The notes under the pieces were generated by a model, which had not been told where the DNA came from, did no database searches, and saw only the letters and a list, made by a program, of their open reading frames with translations. DNA of 64,000 nt. Origin: Herbaspirillum sp. AP02. Lineage in GTDB: Bacteria > Pseudomonadota > Gammaproteobacteria > Burkholderiales > Burkholderiaceae_D. The position numbers were made by a program, and so were the translations under genes. The stretch spans positions 124,001-188,000 of the forward strand of contig NZ_JADWMY010000009.1 of the NCBI RefSeq assembly GCF_015767275.1, read 5' to 3'. Positions 9,695 through 17,865 of the stretch are shown here, piece after piece. Positions within the stretch are counted from its first letter, which is position 1. Every line of letters starts with the position of its first letter.

Positions 9695-9743
9695 TTTCAA
9701 TTTTTTTTTGAAAATGTTTTTGCCGCGCCGTACTGTTTTGAAA
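9695..9743. promoter_or_regulatory. Inverted and direct TTTTGAAA repeats in the LysR/nitroreductase divergent promoter
   Basis: TTTCAA (9695-9700) and TTGAAA (9708-9713) form a dyad separated by seven T residues. The same TTTTGAAA word occurs at 9706-9713 and again at 9736-9743, 30 bases (about three helical turns) apart. The position between divergent start codons is where LysR-type regulators bind. Operator function is inference. Confidence 0.4.
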
Positions 9744-9841
9744 GCGTTTCCTGCCCGATGATGTCATGCAAGCAGCCGTCCCACTGGCATGCCTCCGCAT
9801 TCTTCAACACCATCGCCAACCTTTTCACGCAAGGAAATCCC

Positions 9842-10495
9842 ATGAGCCTGCTCCACGCCGCCCGCAAGCGCCATTCCACCAAGGCCTTCGATCCCAGCCG
9901 CAAGATTCCCGAGACCATCATCGCCGAACTGCGCGAACTGCTGCGCCTGGCGCCGTCGTCGGTGAATTCCCAACCCTGGCATTTCGTACTGGCGTCGACC
10001 GACGCCGCCAAGGCGCGCATCGGCAAGGCGGCCGAGGCCGGCTATCCGTACAACCTGCCCAAGATTCTCAACGCCTCGCACGTGCTGGTACTGTGCGCCC
10101 GTACCGCCATCAGCGAAGCCCACCTCGATGCCTTGCTGGAAAAGGAACAGGCCGATGGCCGCTTCGTCAACGACGAGGCGCGTGCCGGCCAGCGCGGTTC
10201 GCGCCTGTTGTACAGCAACCTGCATCGCTACGAATTGAAGGATGCCCAGCACTGGATGGAAAAGCAGGTCTACCTGGCCCTGGGCACGCTGCTGCTGGGC
10301 GCGGCCGAACTGGAAGTGGATGCGGTGCCGATGGAAGGCTTCAATGCCAAGGTGCTGGATGAGGAACTGGGACTGCGCGAGCAGGGCTTCACCAGCGTGG
10401 TACTGGTCGGCCTGGGCTATAGCGGAGCCGATGACTTCAATGCCAGGCTGCCGAAGTCGCGTCTGGCAGTGGAGACGGTCTTCACCGAACTCTGA
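9842..10495 (+). CDS. NfsB-like oxygen-insensitive NAD(P)H nitroreductase
   Basis: 217-residue FMN-dependent reductase, exactly the usual length of NfsB. The N-terminal FMN-phosphate segment is RHSTKAFDPSRKI and the second flavin contact is LAPSSVNSQPWHF; the C-terminal GLREQGFTSVVLVGLGY completes the family pattern. These enzymes reduce quinones and nitroaromatics by two electrons. A longer frame opens upstream, but the ATG at 9842 follows AAGGAA and starts the conserved domain (MSLLHAARKRHSTK). Divergent from the LysR gene at 8746-9651, its likely regulator. Confidence 0.92.
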   Translation: MSLLHAARKRHSTKAFDPSRKIPETIIAELRELLRLAPSSVNSQPWHFVLASTDAAKARIGKAAEAGYPYNLPKILNASHVLVLCARTAISEAHLDALLEKEQADGRFVNDEARAGQRGSRLLYSNLHRYELKDAQHWMEKQVYLALGTLLLGAAELEVDAVPMEGFNAKVLDEELGLREQGFTSVVLVGLGYSGADDFNARLPKSRLAVETVFTEL

Positions 10496-10513
10496 GCCGT
10501 CTCGCCCTGATCC

Positions 10514-11314
10514 TCAGACCTGGTTGATCAGGGCGTTGGCGGCCTGCTGCAGGGCAGGCAGGATGCGCTCCAGCGCCTGTTCGCGGTTTTCGGCGGCCAT
10601 CGGGATGCTCAGGCTCAAGGCACCGATCACCCTGGCATGGCGGTTCTTCAGCGGCACCGCGATGCCGCGCACGCCGGTCTGCAATTGCTGTTCGACCACC
10701 GCATAACCGAGTTCCCTGGCCTGGGCGATGAGCTCGTACAGGCGCTCGGGATCGGTGATGGTGTGCGGGGTGAAGGGTGTCATCGCGCAGGTGGCCAGCC
10801 AGGCCCGCACCTGTTCTTCCTGCAGCGCGCCCAGCATCACGATGCCCGGTGAAGCCAGTTGCGCCGGGACCCGCGCGCCCAGCACGAAGCCGGTGGTCAT
10901 GACGCGGGTGGCGCCGTTGCGGGCGATGAAGACCAGTTCCCAGTCGTCGAGCACGCTGGCATAGACCGCTTCGCCGGTGTGGCCGGTGATCTGTTGCAGG
11001 TGCGGCTGCAGGATGCGCGGCAGCGGCGCCGAATCGAAATACGACCAGCCCACCTTGAGCACCCGGGGCGTCAGCGCGAAGGTCTTGCCTTCACTGTGCA
11101 GGTAGCCCAGGTGTTCCAGGGTCAGCAGATAGCGGCGTGCGGCTGTGCGCGACAGGCCGGTGCGGGCAGCCACCTGGGCTGAGGTCATGCGCTGGTTGTC
11201 GTAGTCGAACGCTTCCAGGATCAGCAATCCCTTTTCCAGCCCGGCGATCCAGTCGCGGCGCGACAGGCCGCCCGGGTCGGCGTCCATCGATGCGGGTTGA
11301 TCAGGCTCGGTCAT
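10514..11314 (-). CDS. IclR-family regulator (PcaR/PobR-like), second of a tandem pair
   Basis: 266-residue regulator with an N-terminal winged helix (about 24-85; AARTGLSRTAARRYLLTLEHLGY in pieces) and a C-terminal GAF-like IclR effector domain with the family motif ALSLSIP. Members of this branch sense aromatic-acid pathway intermediates such as protocatechuate, p-hydroxybenzoate or beta-ketoadipate. It lies 10 bases behind a related IclR gene, so the pair is one transcript running away from the quinate/shikimate operon. Which of the two controls that operon is not decided by sequence. Confidence 0.9.
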   Translation of the reverse strand: MTEPDQPASMDADPGGLSRRDWIAGLEKGLLILEAFDYDNQRMTSAQVAARTGLSRTAARRYLLTLEHLGYLHSEGKTFALTPRVLKVGWSYFDSAPLPRILQPHLQQITGHTGEAVYASVLDDWELVFIARNGATRVMTTGFVLGARVPAQLASPGIVMLGALQEEQVRAWLATCAMTPFTPHTITDPERLYELIAQARELGYAVVEQQLQTGVRGIAVPLKNRHARVIGALSLSIPMAAENREQALERILPALQQAANALINQV

Positions 11315-11324
11315 CGGGTCTTCC

Positions 11325-12107
11325 TTACACCCACATCATCAACGTATTGGCCGTGGTCTGCAGCGCCGGCACGCCGCGTGCAATGGCATCCTCGCGCGAG
11401 CAGGCGGCCAGGTTGGAGGTCACGCTGAGGGCGCCGATCACGCGGCCATTGCGGTTCTTGACCGGGATGGCGATGCCGCGCATGCCCATCTCGAACTGGT
11501 TTTCCGTGATGCCATAGCCCTGCTTGCGCATGGTGACGATCTCCTGGAACAGCGCGGCCTTGTCGGTCACGGCCATATGGGTGTGGGGGATCAGGGTGAT
11601 GCGCTCCAGATAGGCCTGGATCTCGGCATCCTCACGCGTACCCAGCAGCACCCGGCCGGCGGTGGTGGTATAGGCCGGCAGGCGGGTGCCAGGTTCGAAG
11701 CCGGCGTTGACCAGTTGCGCCGCCGTGACCCGCGTCACATAGACGATCTCATCGCCATCGAGCAGCGAAAAATTGGTCGATTCCTGCAACTGCTGCGTCA
11801 GCCGCTGCAGGAACGGCACCACCGCGCGCGGCACCCGCGCCGACTCCAGGTAGGACTGCCCCAGGTTCAACAGGCGCGGCATGAGCCAGAACTTCTTGCC
11901 GTCCGAGGCCGCCATGCCGGTGTGCACCAGCGTGAGCAGGTAGCGTCGGGCGGCGCTGCGGGTCAGGCCGACACGCTCGGCCACTTCGCTGGCGCTCAGT
12001 TGGGGGGCGTCGCTGGTGAAGGCGGTGATGACATCGAATCCCTTCATCAATCCCTCGATCAGATCACGCTTCTGGATGTCCAGGTCCACCGGGTTTTGGT
12101 CGATCAT
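11325..12107 (-). CDS. IclR-family regulator, first of a tandem pair, divergent from the quinate/shikimate genes
   Basis: 260-residue IclR protein: winged helix (about 15-75, ERVGLTRSAARRYLLTLVHTG in pieces) followed by the effector-binding GAF-like domain ending ALSVTSNL. It is clearly a paralogue of the gene behind it (same RRYLLTL core and the GIAxPxKNRxxRVIGALS segment). The start at 12107 has a poor ribosome site. The 132-base gap to the divergent VOC gene carries a strong PcaR-like dyad, so autoregulation plus control of the catabolic operon is the simplest reading. Confidence 0.9.
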   Translation of the reverse strand: MIDQNPVDLDIQKRDLIEGLMKGFDVITAFTSDAPQLSASEVAERVGLTRSAARRYLLTLVHTGMAASDGKKFWLMPRLLNLGQSYLESARVPRAVVPFLQRLTQQLQESTNFSLLDGDEIVYVTRVTAAQLVNAGFEPGTRLPAYTTTAGRVLLGTREDAEIQAYLERITLIPHTHMAVTDKAALFQEIVTMRKQGYGITENQFEMGMRGIAIPVKNRNGRVIGALSVTSNLAACSREDAIARGVPALQTTANTLMMWV

Positions 12108-12147
12108 CGTAAAAAAAATCCAAAAATGAGTGATTGGCGAACAAGTT

Positions 12148-12171
12148 GCGCGATTATCGCACGTTTAACGT
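12148..12171. promoter_or_regulatory. PcaR/IclR-like operator in the divergent promoter
   Basis: GCGCGATTATCGCAC (12148-12162) contains the dyad GCGAT-T-ATCGC and agrees at 12 of 15 positions with the PcaR/PcaU site as I know it (GTTCGATAATCGCAC). It is directly followed by a second odd palindrome, ACGTT-T-AACGT (12161-12171). Both lie between the IclR start (12107) and the VOC start (12240). A TATACT at 12205-12210 could be the -10 of the rightward promoter; its -35 is weak, fitting an activated promoter. Confidence 0.6.
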
Positions 12172-12239
12172 CAAATCGGGCTGTCTGTGGGGGTGGTGCT
12201 TGGCTATACTCGGCTCCGAGACAAATCATCGGGATCAAG

Positions 12240-13118
12240 ATGAACACCATAGAAAACAATCCTGTCCCCACCAATGCGCTTGGCATCGACGGCATCGAGT
12301 TCATCGAATACGCCACCACCGAGCCGCTGGCGCTGGGCGCCGTGCTGGAGCGCATGGGGTTCGAGCAGGTCGGGCGGCATCGCTCGCGCGAAGTGGTGCT
12401 GTATTCGCAGGGCGAGATGAACGTGATCGTCAATGCCGATGTGTCGGCCTGGTCCGGCTTCGATCACGAGGTGCAGGCTACCAACCTGAGCGCCATCGCG
12501 CTGCGGGTGCGTGACGCCAACGAGGCCTATCGGCGCGTCACCGAACTGGGGGCCTGGGCCATCCCGACCCGGGCCGGGGCGATGGAACTGAACATCCCCG
12601 GCGTCCATGGCTGCGGCGACACCATCCTCTATTTCGTCGATCGCTATCGCGACTTTTCCATCTATGACGTGGACTTCAAGCCCTCCAGCCAGGAGCGGCG
12701 CAAGACCAGCGCACTGGCCGGGCTGCATTTCTTCGGCGTGGTGCAGGCGGTGCGGCCGGAGCGCACCCGTGAGTGGAACGACTTCTATTCCACCCTGATG
12801 GGGTTCACGGTGCTGCCGGAAGGGCAGTTCTTCGGCATCCTGCCCAAGGGGACGCTGCTGGCCAGTCCTTGTCGCCAGTTCTACATCCAGTTGGTCGAGC
12901 CCCCGGAGGGCACCGAGGATATTCATTGGGAAGAGGAATTGCTGCGCCTGGGCCTGGGTACGCCGGACGTGCCGCAGGCGGTGCGGCAATTGCAGGAACG
13001 TGGCGTGGTCTTCGTCGATCGCGCGCCCACCCAGATCAGCGAGCGCGGTGCGCTCACCCAGCTTTACAAGGGCGGCGTCAGTTTCGAACTGGTGCGCAGC
13101 CGGAAAGAACAGAACTAG
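12240..13118 (+). CDS. VOC-family protein, 4-hydroxyphenylpyruvate-dioxygenase-like
   Basis: 292-residue protein of two vicinal-oxygen-chelate halves related to HPPD and to the C-terminal half of QuiC1-type dehydroshikimate dehydratases. In HPPD two His and one Glu hold iron. Here His163 (GLHFFGV) and Glu283 (SFELVR) remain, but the position expected for the second His falls in LRLGLGTPDV, where I see none. Dioxygenase activity is therefore doubtful; a structural or accessory role is possible. It is the first gene of the quinate/shikimate operon, four bases before the dehydrogenase-like gene. The frame is open far upstream on the other side of the promoter; the ATG at 12240 gives the family N-terminus. 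Confidence 0.8.
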   Translation: MNTIENNPVPTNALGIDGIEFIEYATTEPLALGAVLERMGFEQVGRHRSREVVLYSQGEMNVIVNADVSAWSGFDHEVQATNLSAIALRVRDANEAYRRVTELGAWAIPTRAGAMELNIPGVHGCGDTILYFVDRYRDFSIYDVDFKPSSQERRKTSALAGLHFFGVVQAVRPERTREWNDFYSTLMGFTVLPEGQFFGILPKGTLLASPCRQFYIQLVEPPEGTEDIHWEEELLRLGLGTPDVPQAVRQLQERGVVFVDRAPTQISERGALTQLYKGGVSFELVRSRKEQN

Positions 13119-13122
13119 GATC

Positions 13123-13968
13123 ATGAAGGAAATCACAGGCACCACCCGCATCTTCCCCGTCATCGGCTGGCCGGTGGAACAGGTGAAGGCGCCGACGCTG
13201 TTCAACGCCTATTTCAAGCGCCACGACCTGGATGCCCGGGTCATTCCCTTCAAGATCGAACCGGAGCGCTACTGCGAAGCGGTGCGCATGTTCATGAAGA
13301 CGGCCAATGTGGGCGGTATCTTCGTCTCCATCCCGCACAAGCCGATGACGCTGGAGGCGGTCGAGCAGGCCACGCTGCGCGCGCGCGTGGCCGGCGCCTG
13401 CAACGCCGTCTATCGGGATGCCGAGGGCGTGGTCTGGGGCGACCTGATCGATGGCGAAGGCTTCATCCGCGCCCTGGCCCGCACGACGGCCGATCGAGCG
13501 CTGCAATGGAACAGCTCGCGGGCGCTGGTGGTGGGTACCGGTGGGGTCGGTTGTGCCATCGTGGCCTCGCTGGCCGCCCAGGGGGTGGCCGAGATCAGTG
13601 TGTTCGATACCAACCGGGCGGGCGCCGAGGCCCTGCTGGCACGGGTCGAGGCAGCCTATCCCGCGACCCGGGTGCGCTTCGCCCAGCCGGACGCCAGCGG
13701 CATGGACCTGCTGGTGAACTGCACGCCGCTGGGCATGCATGCCGGCGACCCCATGCCGTTTGCGCTGGAGGGCGTGAACCCGCATGCGGTCGTTGCCGAT
13801 TGCGGCATGAAGATCGAGATGAGCCAGTTGCTGTTGCAGGCCCAGGCCAAGGGCTGCCGCATCCAGAAGGGCAAGGAGATGTTGATCGAGCAGGCGCCGC
13901 TGTATCTCGAACTGTTTGGCTGGCCGGATGTTTCGTCCGACGACTTCCGTCACCTGGAGGCATTATGA
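13123..13968 (+). CDS. Shikimate/quinate dehydrogenase-like protein (AroE family)
   Basis: 281-residue AroE-fold oxidoreductase. The catalytic pair is present as Lys73 (SIPHKPM) and Asp110 (GDLIDGEGF), and the dinucleotide loop is GTGGVG. Two departures from biosynthetic AroE are visible: the substrate-carboxylate Ser motif is replaced by GWPVEQVKAP, and the NADP-phosphate contact after the second strand is VFDTNRA, with an Asp that normally favours NAD. Both suggest a catabolic enzyme oxidising shikimate or quinate. The gene starts four bases after the VOC stop, and its own stop overlaps the next start (ATGA). Confidence 0.85.
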   Translation: MKEITGTTRIFPVIGWPVEQVKAPTLFNAYFKRHDLDARVIPFKIEPERYCEAVRMFMKTANVGGIFVSIPHKPMTLEAVEQATLRARVAGACNAVYRDAEGVVWGDLIDGEGFIRALARTTADRALQWNSSRALVVGTGGVGCAIVASLAAQGVAEISVFDTNRAGAEALLARVEAAYPATRVRFAQPDASGMDLLVNCTPLGMHAGDPMPFALEGVNPHAVVADCGMKIEMSQLLLQAQAKGCRIQKGKEMLIEQAPLYLELFGWPDVSSDDFRHLEAL

Positions 13969-14837
13969 ATCTCGATAATTTCGGCATGGATACGATTACC
14001 TTGCCGGGGGGACTGGAGTCCAAGTTGCAGGCATCGCGTGCGGCCGGCTTCACGCAGATCATGCTCTGGTCCAGGGACCTGGTGGCTTATCCCGGCGGGC
14101 TGGAGGCGGCCGTGAAGCTGGTGCGCGAGAGTGGAGTGCGCGTCACCGGCATCCAGGTGATGCGTGACTATGAGGGCTTGCAGGGGACGCTGCATGACTA
14201 CAAGGTGGACGTGGCCAAGAACCTGCTGCAGATCTGCAAGGCGGTCGGTGCGCCGCTGTTGCTGGTCTGTTCCTCGACCTCGCAGCACGCCAGCGGAGAC
14301 ACCCGCCATATCGCGCGCGACCTGGCCAAGCTGGCCAACCTGGCCGTGCCGCTGGGCATACGCGTGGGTTTCGAGGCACTGTCCTGGGGCCGCCACATCA
14401 ACCAGTACATGCAGGCCTGGGAAGTGGTGGAGATGGCCGATCACGCCAACCTGGGCGTGGTCATCGATTCCTTCCACATCCTCGCCAATCGCGGTGCGCT
14501 GGAAGACCTGGATGCCATTCCCGGTCGCCGCATCGTGATGGTGCAATTGTCGGACTTCATGTGGCGCGACATCCGCAGTCCCGAGGAGCGGCTGGAGACG
14601 GCGCGCCACCTGCGCGTATTCCCCGGCGAGGGCGAGCACTCGGCCGAACTGTCGGACATGGTGCGACGCCTGCATCGTGGCGGTTATCGCGGCGACTACA
14701 GCTTCGAAGTGTTCAACGATGATTACCTGCAGATGTCGCCGACGGTGGTGGCGGGACGCGCGCACCGTTCGGCCAAGTGGGTCACCGATCAGGTGCTGCG
14801 GCGCGGCTTGCGCGTGCGCGAAGCGATGGTCGCGTGA
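13965..14837 (+). CDS. TIM-barrel 3-dehydroshikimate dehydratase candidate (QuiC/AsbF-like)
   Basis: 290-residue xylose-isomerase-like TIM barrel. Four metal-ligand candidates sit in the order and spacing of QuiC1-type dehydratases: Glu137 (GFEALSWG), Asp168 (VIDSFH), Gln194 (MVQLSDF) and Glu248 (YSFEVFND). Such enzymes convert 3-dehydroshikimate to protocatechuate. In Pseudomonas-type QuiC1 this barrel is fused to an HPPD-like VOC half; here the VOC half is a separate gene two positions upstream. The ATG overlaps the preceding stop, giving translational coupling. The dehydratase assignment is inference from residues and context; general annotation pipelines would call it a sugar-phosphate isomerase/epimerase. 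Confidence 0.82.
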   Translation: MNLDNFGMDTITLPGGLESKLQASRAAGFTQIMLWSRDLVAYPGGLEAAVKLVRESGVRVTGIQVMRDYEGLQGTLHDYKVDVAKNLLQICKAVGAPLLLVCSSTSQHASGDTRHIARDLAKLANLAVPLGIRVGFEALSWGRHINQYMQAWEVVEMADHANLGVVIDSFHILANRGALEDLDAIPGRRIVMVQLSDFMWRDIRSPEERLETARHLRVFPGEGEHSAELSDMVRRLHRGGYRGDYSFEVFNDDYLQMSPTVVAGRAHRSAKWVTDQVLRRGLRVREAMVA

Positions 14838-14977
14838 GGCCGGCCTGATCTGCCAACGATAGAGGTACATAGACGCACATAGATGCAGGCCAGCTCGCCC
14901 AACACAAATACAAGAGCGGGCAGGTTTTCCGATGTCGGTCCGGACGACGGCCACATCCACACCCTAGAGGAGACGAC

Positions 14978-15004
14978 ATGACAACGCAGCGCCCTTCATC
15001 CTGA
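14978..15004 (+). other. Possible 8-codon leader ORF upstream of the porin gene
   Basis: In the 302-base gap between the dehydratase and porin genes, a strong ribosome site (AGAGGAGA) precedes an ATG that opens only eight codons (MTTQRPSS) before TGA. It could be a leader peptide affecting porin expression or the remnant of a lost gene. I see no clear terminator/antiterminator pair after it. The rest of the gap shows nothing I can name. Confidence 0.25.
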
Positions 15005-15139
15005 GCATCCGCCGGCGCGCCGGCACGCTCCGATTCCCTTTCTTGCATCGCGCATGTCGCCCCGGCGTCGGCAGGGGATGCCTGCGCCCGCAGCCAGGGC
15101 TGTTCTACCCACCACAACGACAATAGAGATTACCGAGAC

Positions 15140-16282
15140 ATGAACATCAGAACCTTGCGGACACCCGTCGCCATGGGCTTGCTGCTGGCCGCGTCGGGAG
15201 GCGCGCTGGCACAGAGTACCAGCAACGTCACCCTCTACGGCACCGTTGACCAGTACCTGGGCTATATGCGCAGCAGCAGTGGCAAGAGCCTGTGGGCGCT
15301 CAACGACGGCGCGATCCTGCGCAGTCGCATCGGCATCAAGGGCAGCGAAGACCTGGGGGGCGGCTATGCGGCCACCTTCACGCTGGAAAATGGTTTTGCC
15401 GGCGATACCGGCGGTCTGGCCGACAGCAACCGGCTGTTCGATCGCCAGTCCTGGGTCGGCATCAAGACCCCCGAGGCCGGTGAATTCCGCATCGGCCGCC
15501 AGAACAGTGTGCCCTTCTTCATCGGTGGTGCAATCGACTACACCGAACGCACCACCTACGGTTCCATCATCAATACCTTTGGCGTGCCTTCACGCTTCGA
15601 CAATGACCTGTCCTGGAAGTCGCCGCGCTGGGCCGGCTTCCAGTTCGACATCCACTACGCCATGCCGGAGACTGCCGGCGAGGGCCTGGGGCGGCGCGGG
15701 GTCTACCAGTTCGGTGTGGATTACACTAACGGCCCTTACCGCGCGGGTTATGCCGGCCTGCTGGCAAAACCCAATGCCGGCGGTCGCTACGACAACGCGG
15801 TGCAATACCACAATGTCTATGCCGACTATGACTATGGCGCCGGCAAGTTTTACCTGGCCTACGTTCGCAGCAACAACACGACCGCCAATGCCAACGGCAA
15901 CAATGCCGCAACCATTCTCAACAATGTCAGCAATCCCAATAATTTCTTCGCCGGCAATGATCCGAACATCCAGCGTTTCTATAACGTCTACCAGGTCTCG
16001 GCGGATTATCGCCTCACCCCGCAGCTGCGCATCGGGGCCTTGTATGGCGTGATGGTGGATACCTCGCACCAGCAGGGCGGCGCACAGGGTGGCAACGTCG
16101 GGGCCTACTACGACCTTTCCAAACGTACCACCCTGTACGGATTCGCCAACTACATGAAGAACCAGTCCAATGCCGGCTGGCGCTTCAGTGGTTCGGCCGG
16201 GCCGGGCAGCAACCTGGCCGGGGCCGATATCAACGGCAAGAGCCTGGTCGGCCTGCAGATGGGCATCCTGCATCGCTTCTGA
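15140..16282 (+). CDS. Gram-negative general porin (Burkholderiales type)
   Basis: 380-residue outer-membrane protein. A signal peptide ends near residue 25 (ASGGALAQSTSNVTLYG: cleavage after ALA), followed by the characteristic first strand VTLYGTVDQYLGY, the segment SRIGIKGSEDLGGGYAATFTLE in pieces, and a C-terminal ...ILHRF with terminal Phe. Trimeric porins of this kind admit small hydrophilic and anionic solutes. Its position between the dehydratase and the MHS permease suggests it helps quinate/shikimate cross the outer membrane; this is inference. A large hairpin follows the gene. Confidence 0.92.
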   Translation: MNIRTLRTPVAMGLLLAASGGALAQSTSNVTLYGTVDQYLGYMRSSSGKSLWALNDGAILRSRIGIKGSEDLGGGYAATFTLENGFAGDTGGLADSNRLFDRQSWVGIKTPEAGEFRIGRQNSVPFFIGGAIDYTERTTYGSIINTFGVPSRFDNDLSWKSPRWAGFQFDIHYAMPETAGEGLGRRGVYQFGVDYTNGPYRAGYAGLLAKPNAGGRYDNAVQYHNVYADYDYGAGKFYLAYVRSNNTTANANGNNAATILNNVSNPNNFFAGNDPNIQRFYNVYQVSADYRLTPQLRIGALYGVMVDTSHQQGGAQGGNVGAYYDLSKRTTLYGFANYMKNQSNAGWRFSGSAGPGSNLAGADINGKSLVGLQMGILHRF

Positions 16283-16288
16283 CATCAT

Positions 16289-16329
16289 CCAGGCAAGCCG
16301 GCCCGCTCCATCGAGGACGGCTTGCCTGG
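16289..16329 (+). terminator. Intercistronic hairpin between porin and permease genes
   Basis: An 11-bp perfect stem, CCAGGCAAGCC (16289-16299) with GGCTTGCCTGG (16319-16329), encloses a 19-base loop just after the porin stop. No T run follows, so it is more likely a partial terminator or an mRNA-stabilising hairpin that lets porin mRNA outnumber permease mRNA. Confidence 0.5.
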
Positions 16330-16404
16330 GGCCTGCCCACACCGAGTCTGCACATGCGCAGCCTGGGTGGGGGGCAGGCCCTGACTTCACCAGACGGAGA
16401 CACC

Positions 16405-17802
16405 ATGCAATCCTCACATACCAACGATTCTACCCATCAGAGCAAGAAGGCCGCCGCCAGCGGCTGGATCGGCTCGGCGCTGGAGTACTACGACTTCTTC
16501 ATCTATGCGACGGCGGCCTCGCTGATCTTCCCGCAACTGTTTTTCCCCAAGGGCGATCCGACCACCGCCATCATCGCCTCGCTGGCGACCTATGGCGTGG
16601 GCTACGTGGCGCGCCCGATCGGTGCCTTCGTGCTCGGCCACCTGGGCGATACCCATGGCCGCAAGAACGTGCTGCTGTGGTGCATGTTCCTGATGGGATT
16701 TTCCACCATCGGCGTCGGCCTGCTGCCCACCTATGACCAGGTCGGTCTGTGGGCGCCCGCGCTGCTGGTGATCATGCGGCTGGCACAAGGCTTTGCGGTG
16801 GCCGGCGAGATTTCCGGTGCCAGTTCCATGATCCTGGAGCACTCCCCCTTCGGCCGGCGCGGCTATTTCTCCAGCTTTACCCTGCAGGGGGTGCAGGCCG
16901 GCCAGATCCTGGCGGCGGCGGTCTTCCTGCCACTGGCGCACTACATGCCGGCCGAGCAGTTCAATGCCTGGGGCTGGCGCATTCCCTTCCTGTTGAGTTT
17001 CCTGGTCATCATTGCCGGCTGGATCATCCGTCGCACGGTCGAGGAAACGCCGGTCTTCAAGGCGGCCGACCAGCAACAGGCCAAGCGCCGTTCGCCGGTG
17101 GTGGAGGCCTTCCGTGATTGCACGCCCAACATGCTGCGCGTGGTCTGCATGGCGTTGATGAACGTGATTCCGGTGGTGGCCACCATCTTCGGCGCAGCCT
17201 ATGCGGTACAGCCGGCCTATGGCATCGGTTTCGCCAAGGATGTCTATTTGTGGATTCCCGTCGTGGGCAACATCGTGGCGGTGCTGGTGATTCCCTATGT
17301 GGGCAAGCTGTCGGACCGCATCGGTCGTCGCCCGCCGATCATCGTCGGCTCGCTGCTGGCGGGTCTGTTCGCCTTTGCCTACCTGTATGCGATCAGCATC
17401 CGCAATGTCCAGCTTGCCTTCGTCATGTCGATCCTGATGTGGGGTGTGGTGTACCAGGGATATAACGCGGTCTTCCCGAGTTTCTATCCCGAACTGTTCC
17501 CGGCCCGCGCGCGTGTCTCGGCCATGGCGATTGCCCAGAATGTGGGGACCGCGATCACCGCCATGTTGCCGGCCCTGTTCACCGCCGTGGCGCCACCAGG
17601 ATCGAACAACATCTGGCTGACGGTCGGCTGCATTGCCTTCGGCATCACGGTGGTGGCGGCCCTGGCGGCATGGTCGGCACGCGAGACCTATCGCATTCCG
17701 CTGGACAAGCTGGGCGAGGTCGATGCCCAGCCGCTGCCACGCAACGAGTACGATCGTCTGCGCGCCCAGTCGGAGCTGGAGGGGCGCTACGCCAAGTCCT
17801 GA
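16405..17802 (+). CDS. MHS-family MFS permease, shikimate/quinate transport candidate
   Basis: 465-residue carrier with twelve predicted helices. Metabolite:H+ symporter hallmarks are present: ALEYYDFFIYATAASLIF in the first helix region, the loop motif GHLGDTHGRKN between helices 2 and 3, and the ...EETPVF segment after helix 6. This family includes ShiA and alpha-ketoglutarate and citrate carriers. Last gene of the quinate/shikimate operon and closed by a strong terminator, so shikimate, quinate or dehydroshikimate is the likely substrate (inference). The ATG at 16405 follows CGGAGA; an upstream ATG at 16354 is less likely. Confidence 0.88.
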   Translation: MQSSHTNDSTHQSKKAAASGWIGSALEYYDFFIYATAASLIFPQLFFPKGDPTTAIIASLATYGVGYVARPIGAFVLGHLGDTHGRKNVLLWCMFLMGFSTIGVGLLPTYDQVGLWAPALLVIMRLAQGFAVAGEISGASSMILEHSPFGRRGYFSSFTLQGVQAGQILAAAVFLPLAHYMPAEQFNAWGWRIPFLLSFLVIIAGWIIRRTVEETPVFKAADQQQAKRRSPVVEAFRDCTPNMLRVVCMALMNVIPVVATIFGAAYAVQPAYGIGFAKDVYLWIPVVGNIVAVLVIPYVGKLSDRIGRRPPIIVGSLLAGLFAFAYLYAISIRNVQLAFVMSILMWGVVYQGYNAVFPSFYPELFPARARVSAMAIAQNVGTAITAMLPALFTAVAPPGSNNIWLTVGCIAFGITVVAALAAWSARETYRIPLDKLGEVDAQPLPRNEYDRLRAQSELEGRYAKS

Positions 17803-17832
17803 GCGGCATCGGCGGGTCGTGGCATCAACGGA

Positions 17833-17865
17833 AACGCTGTTCCTTGCCGGGAACAGCGTTTTTTT
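17833..17865 (+). terminator. Strong Rho-independent terminator of the quinate/shikimate operon
   Basis: AACGCTGTTCC (17833-17843) pairs perfectly with GGAACAGCGTT (17850-17860) over 11 bp with a six-base loop, and the T tract runs to 17865. It follows the permease stop by about 30 bases. Confidence 0.93.

Noticed and set aside
11577-12239. Upstream extension of the VOC gene across the divergent promoter
   Set aside because: It would run through the IclR gene on the other strand and over the operator; the VOC fold starts at 12240.
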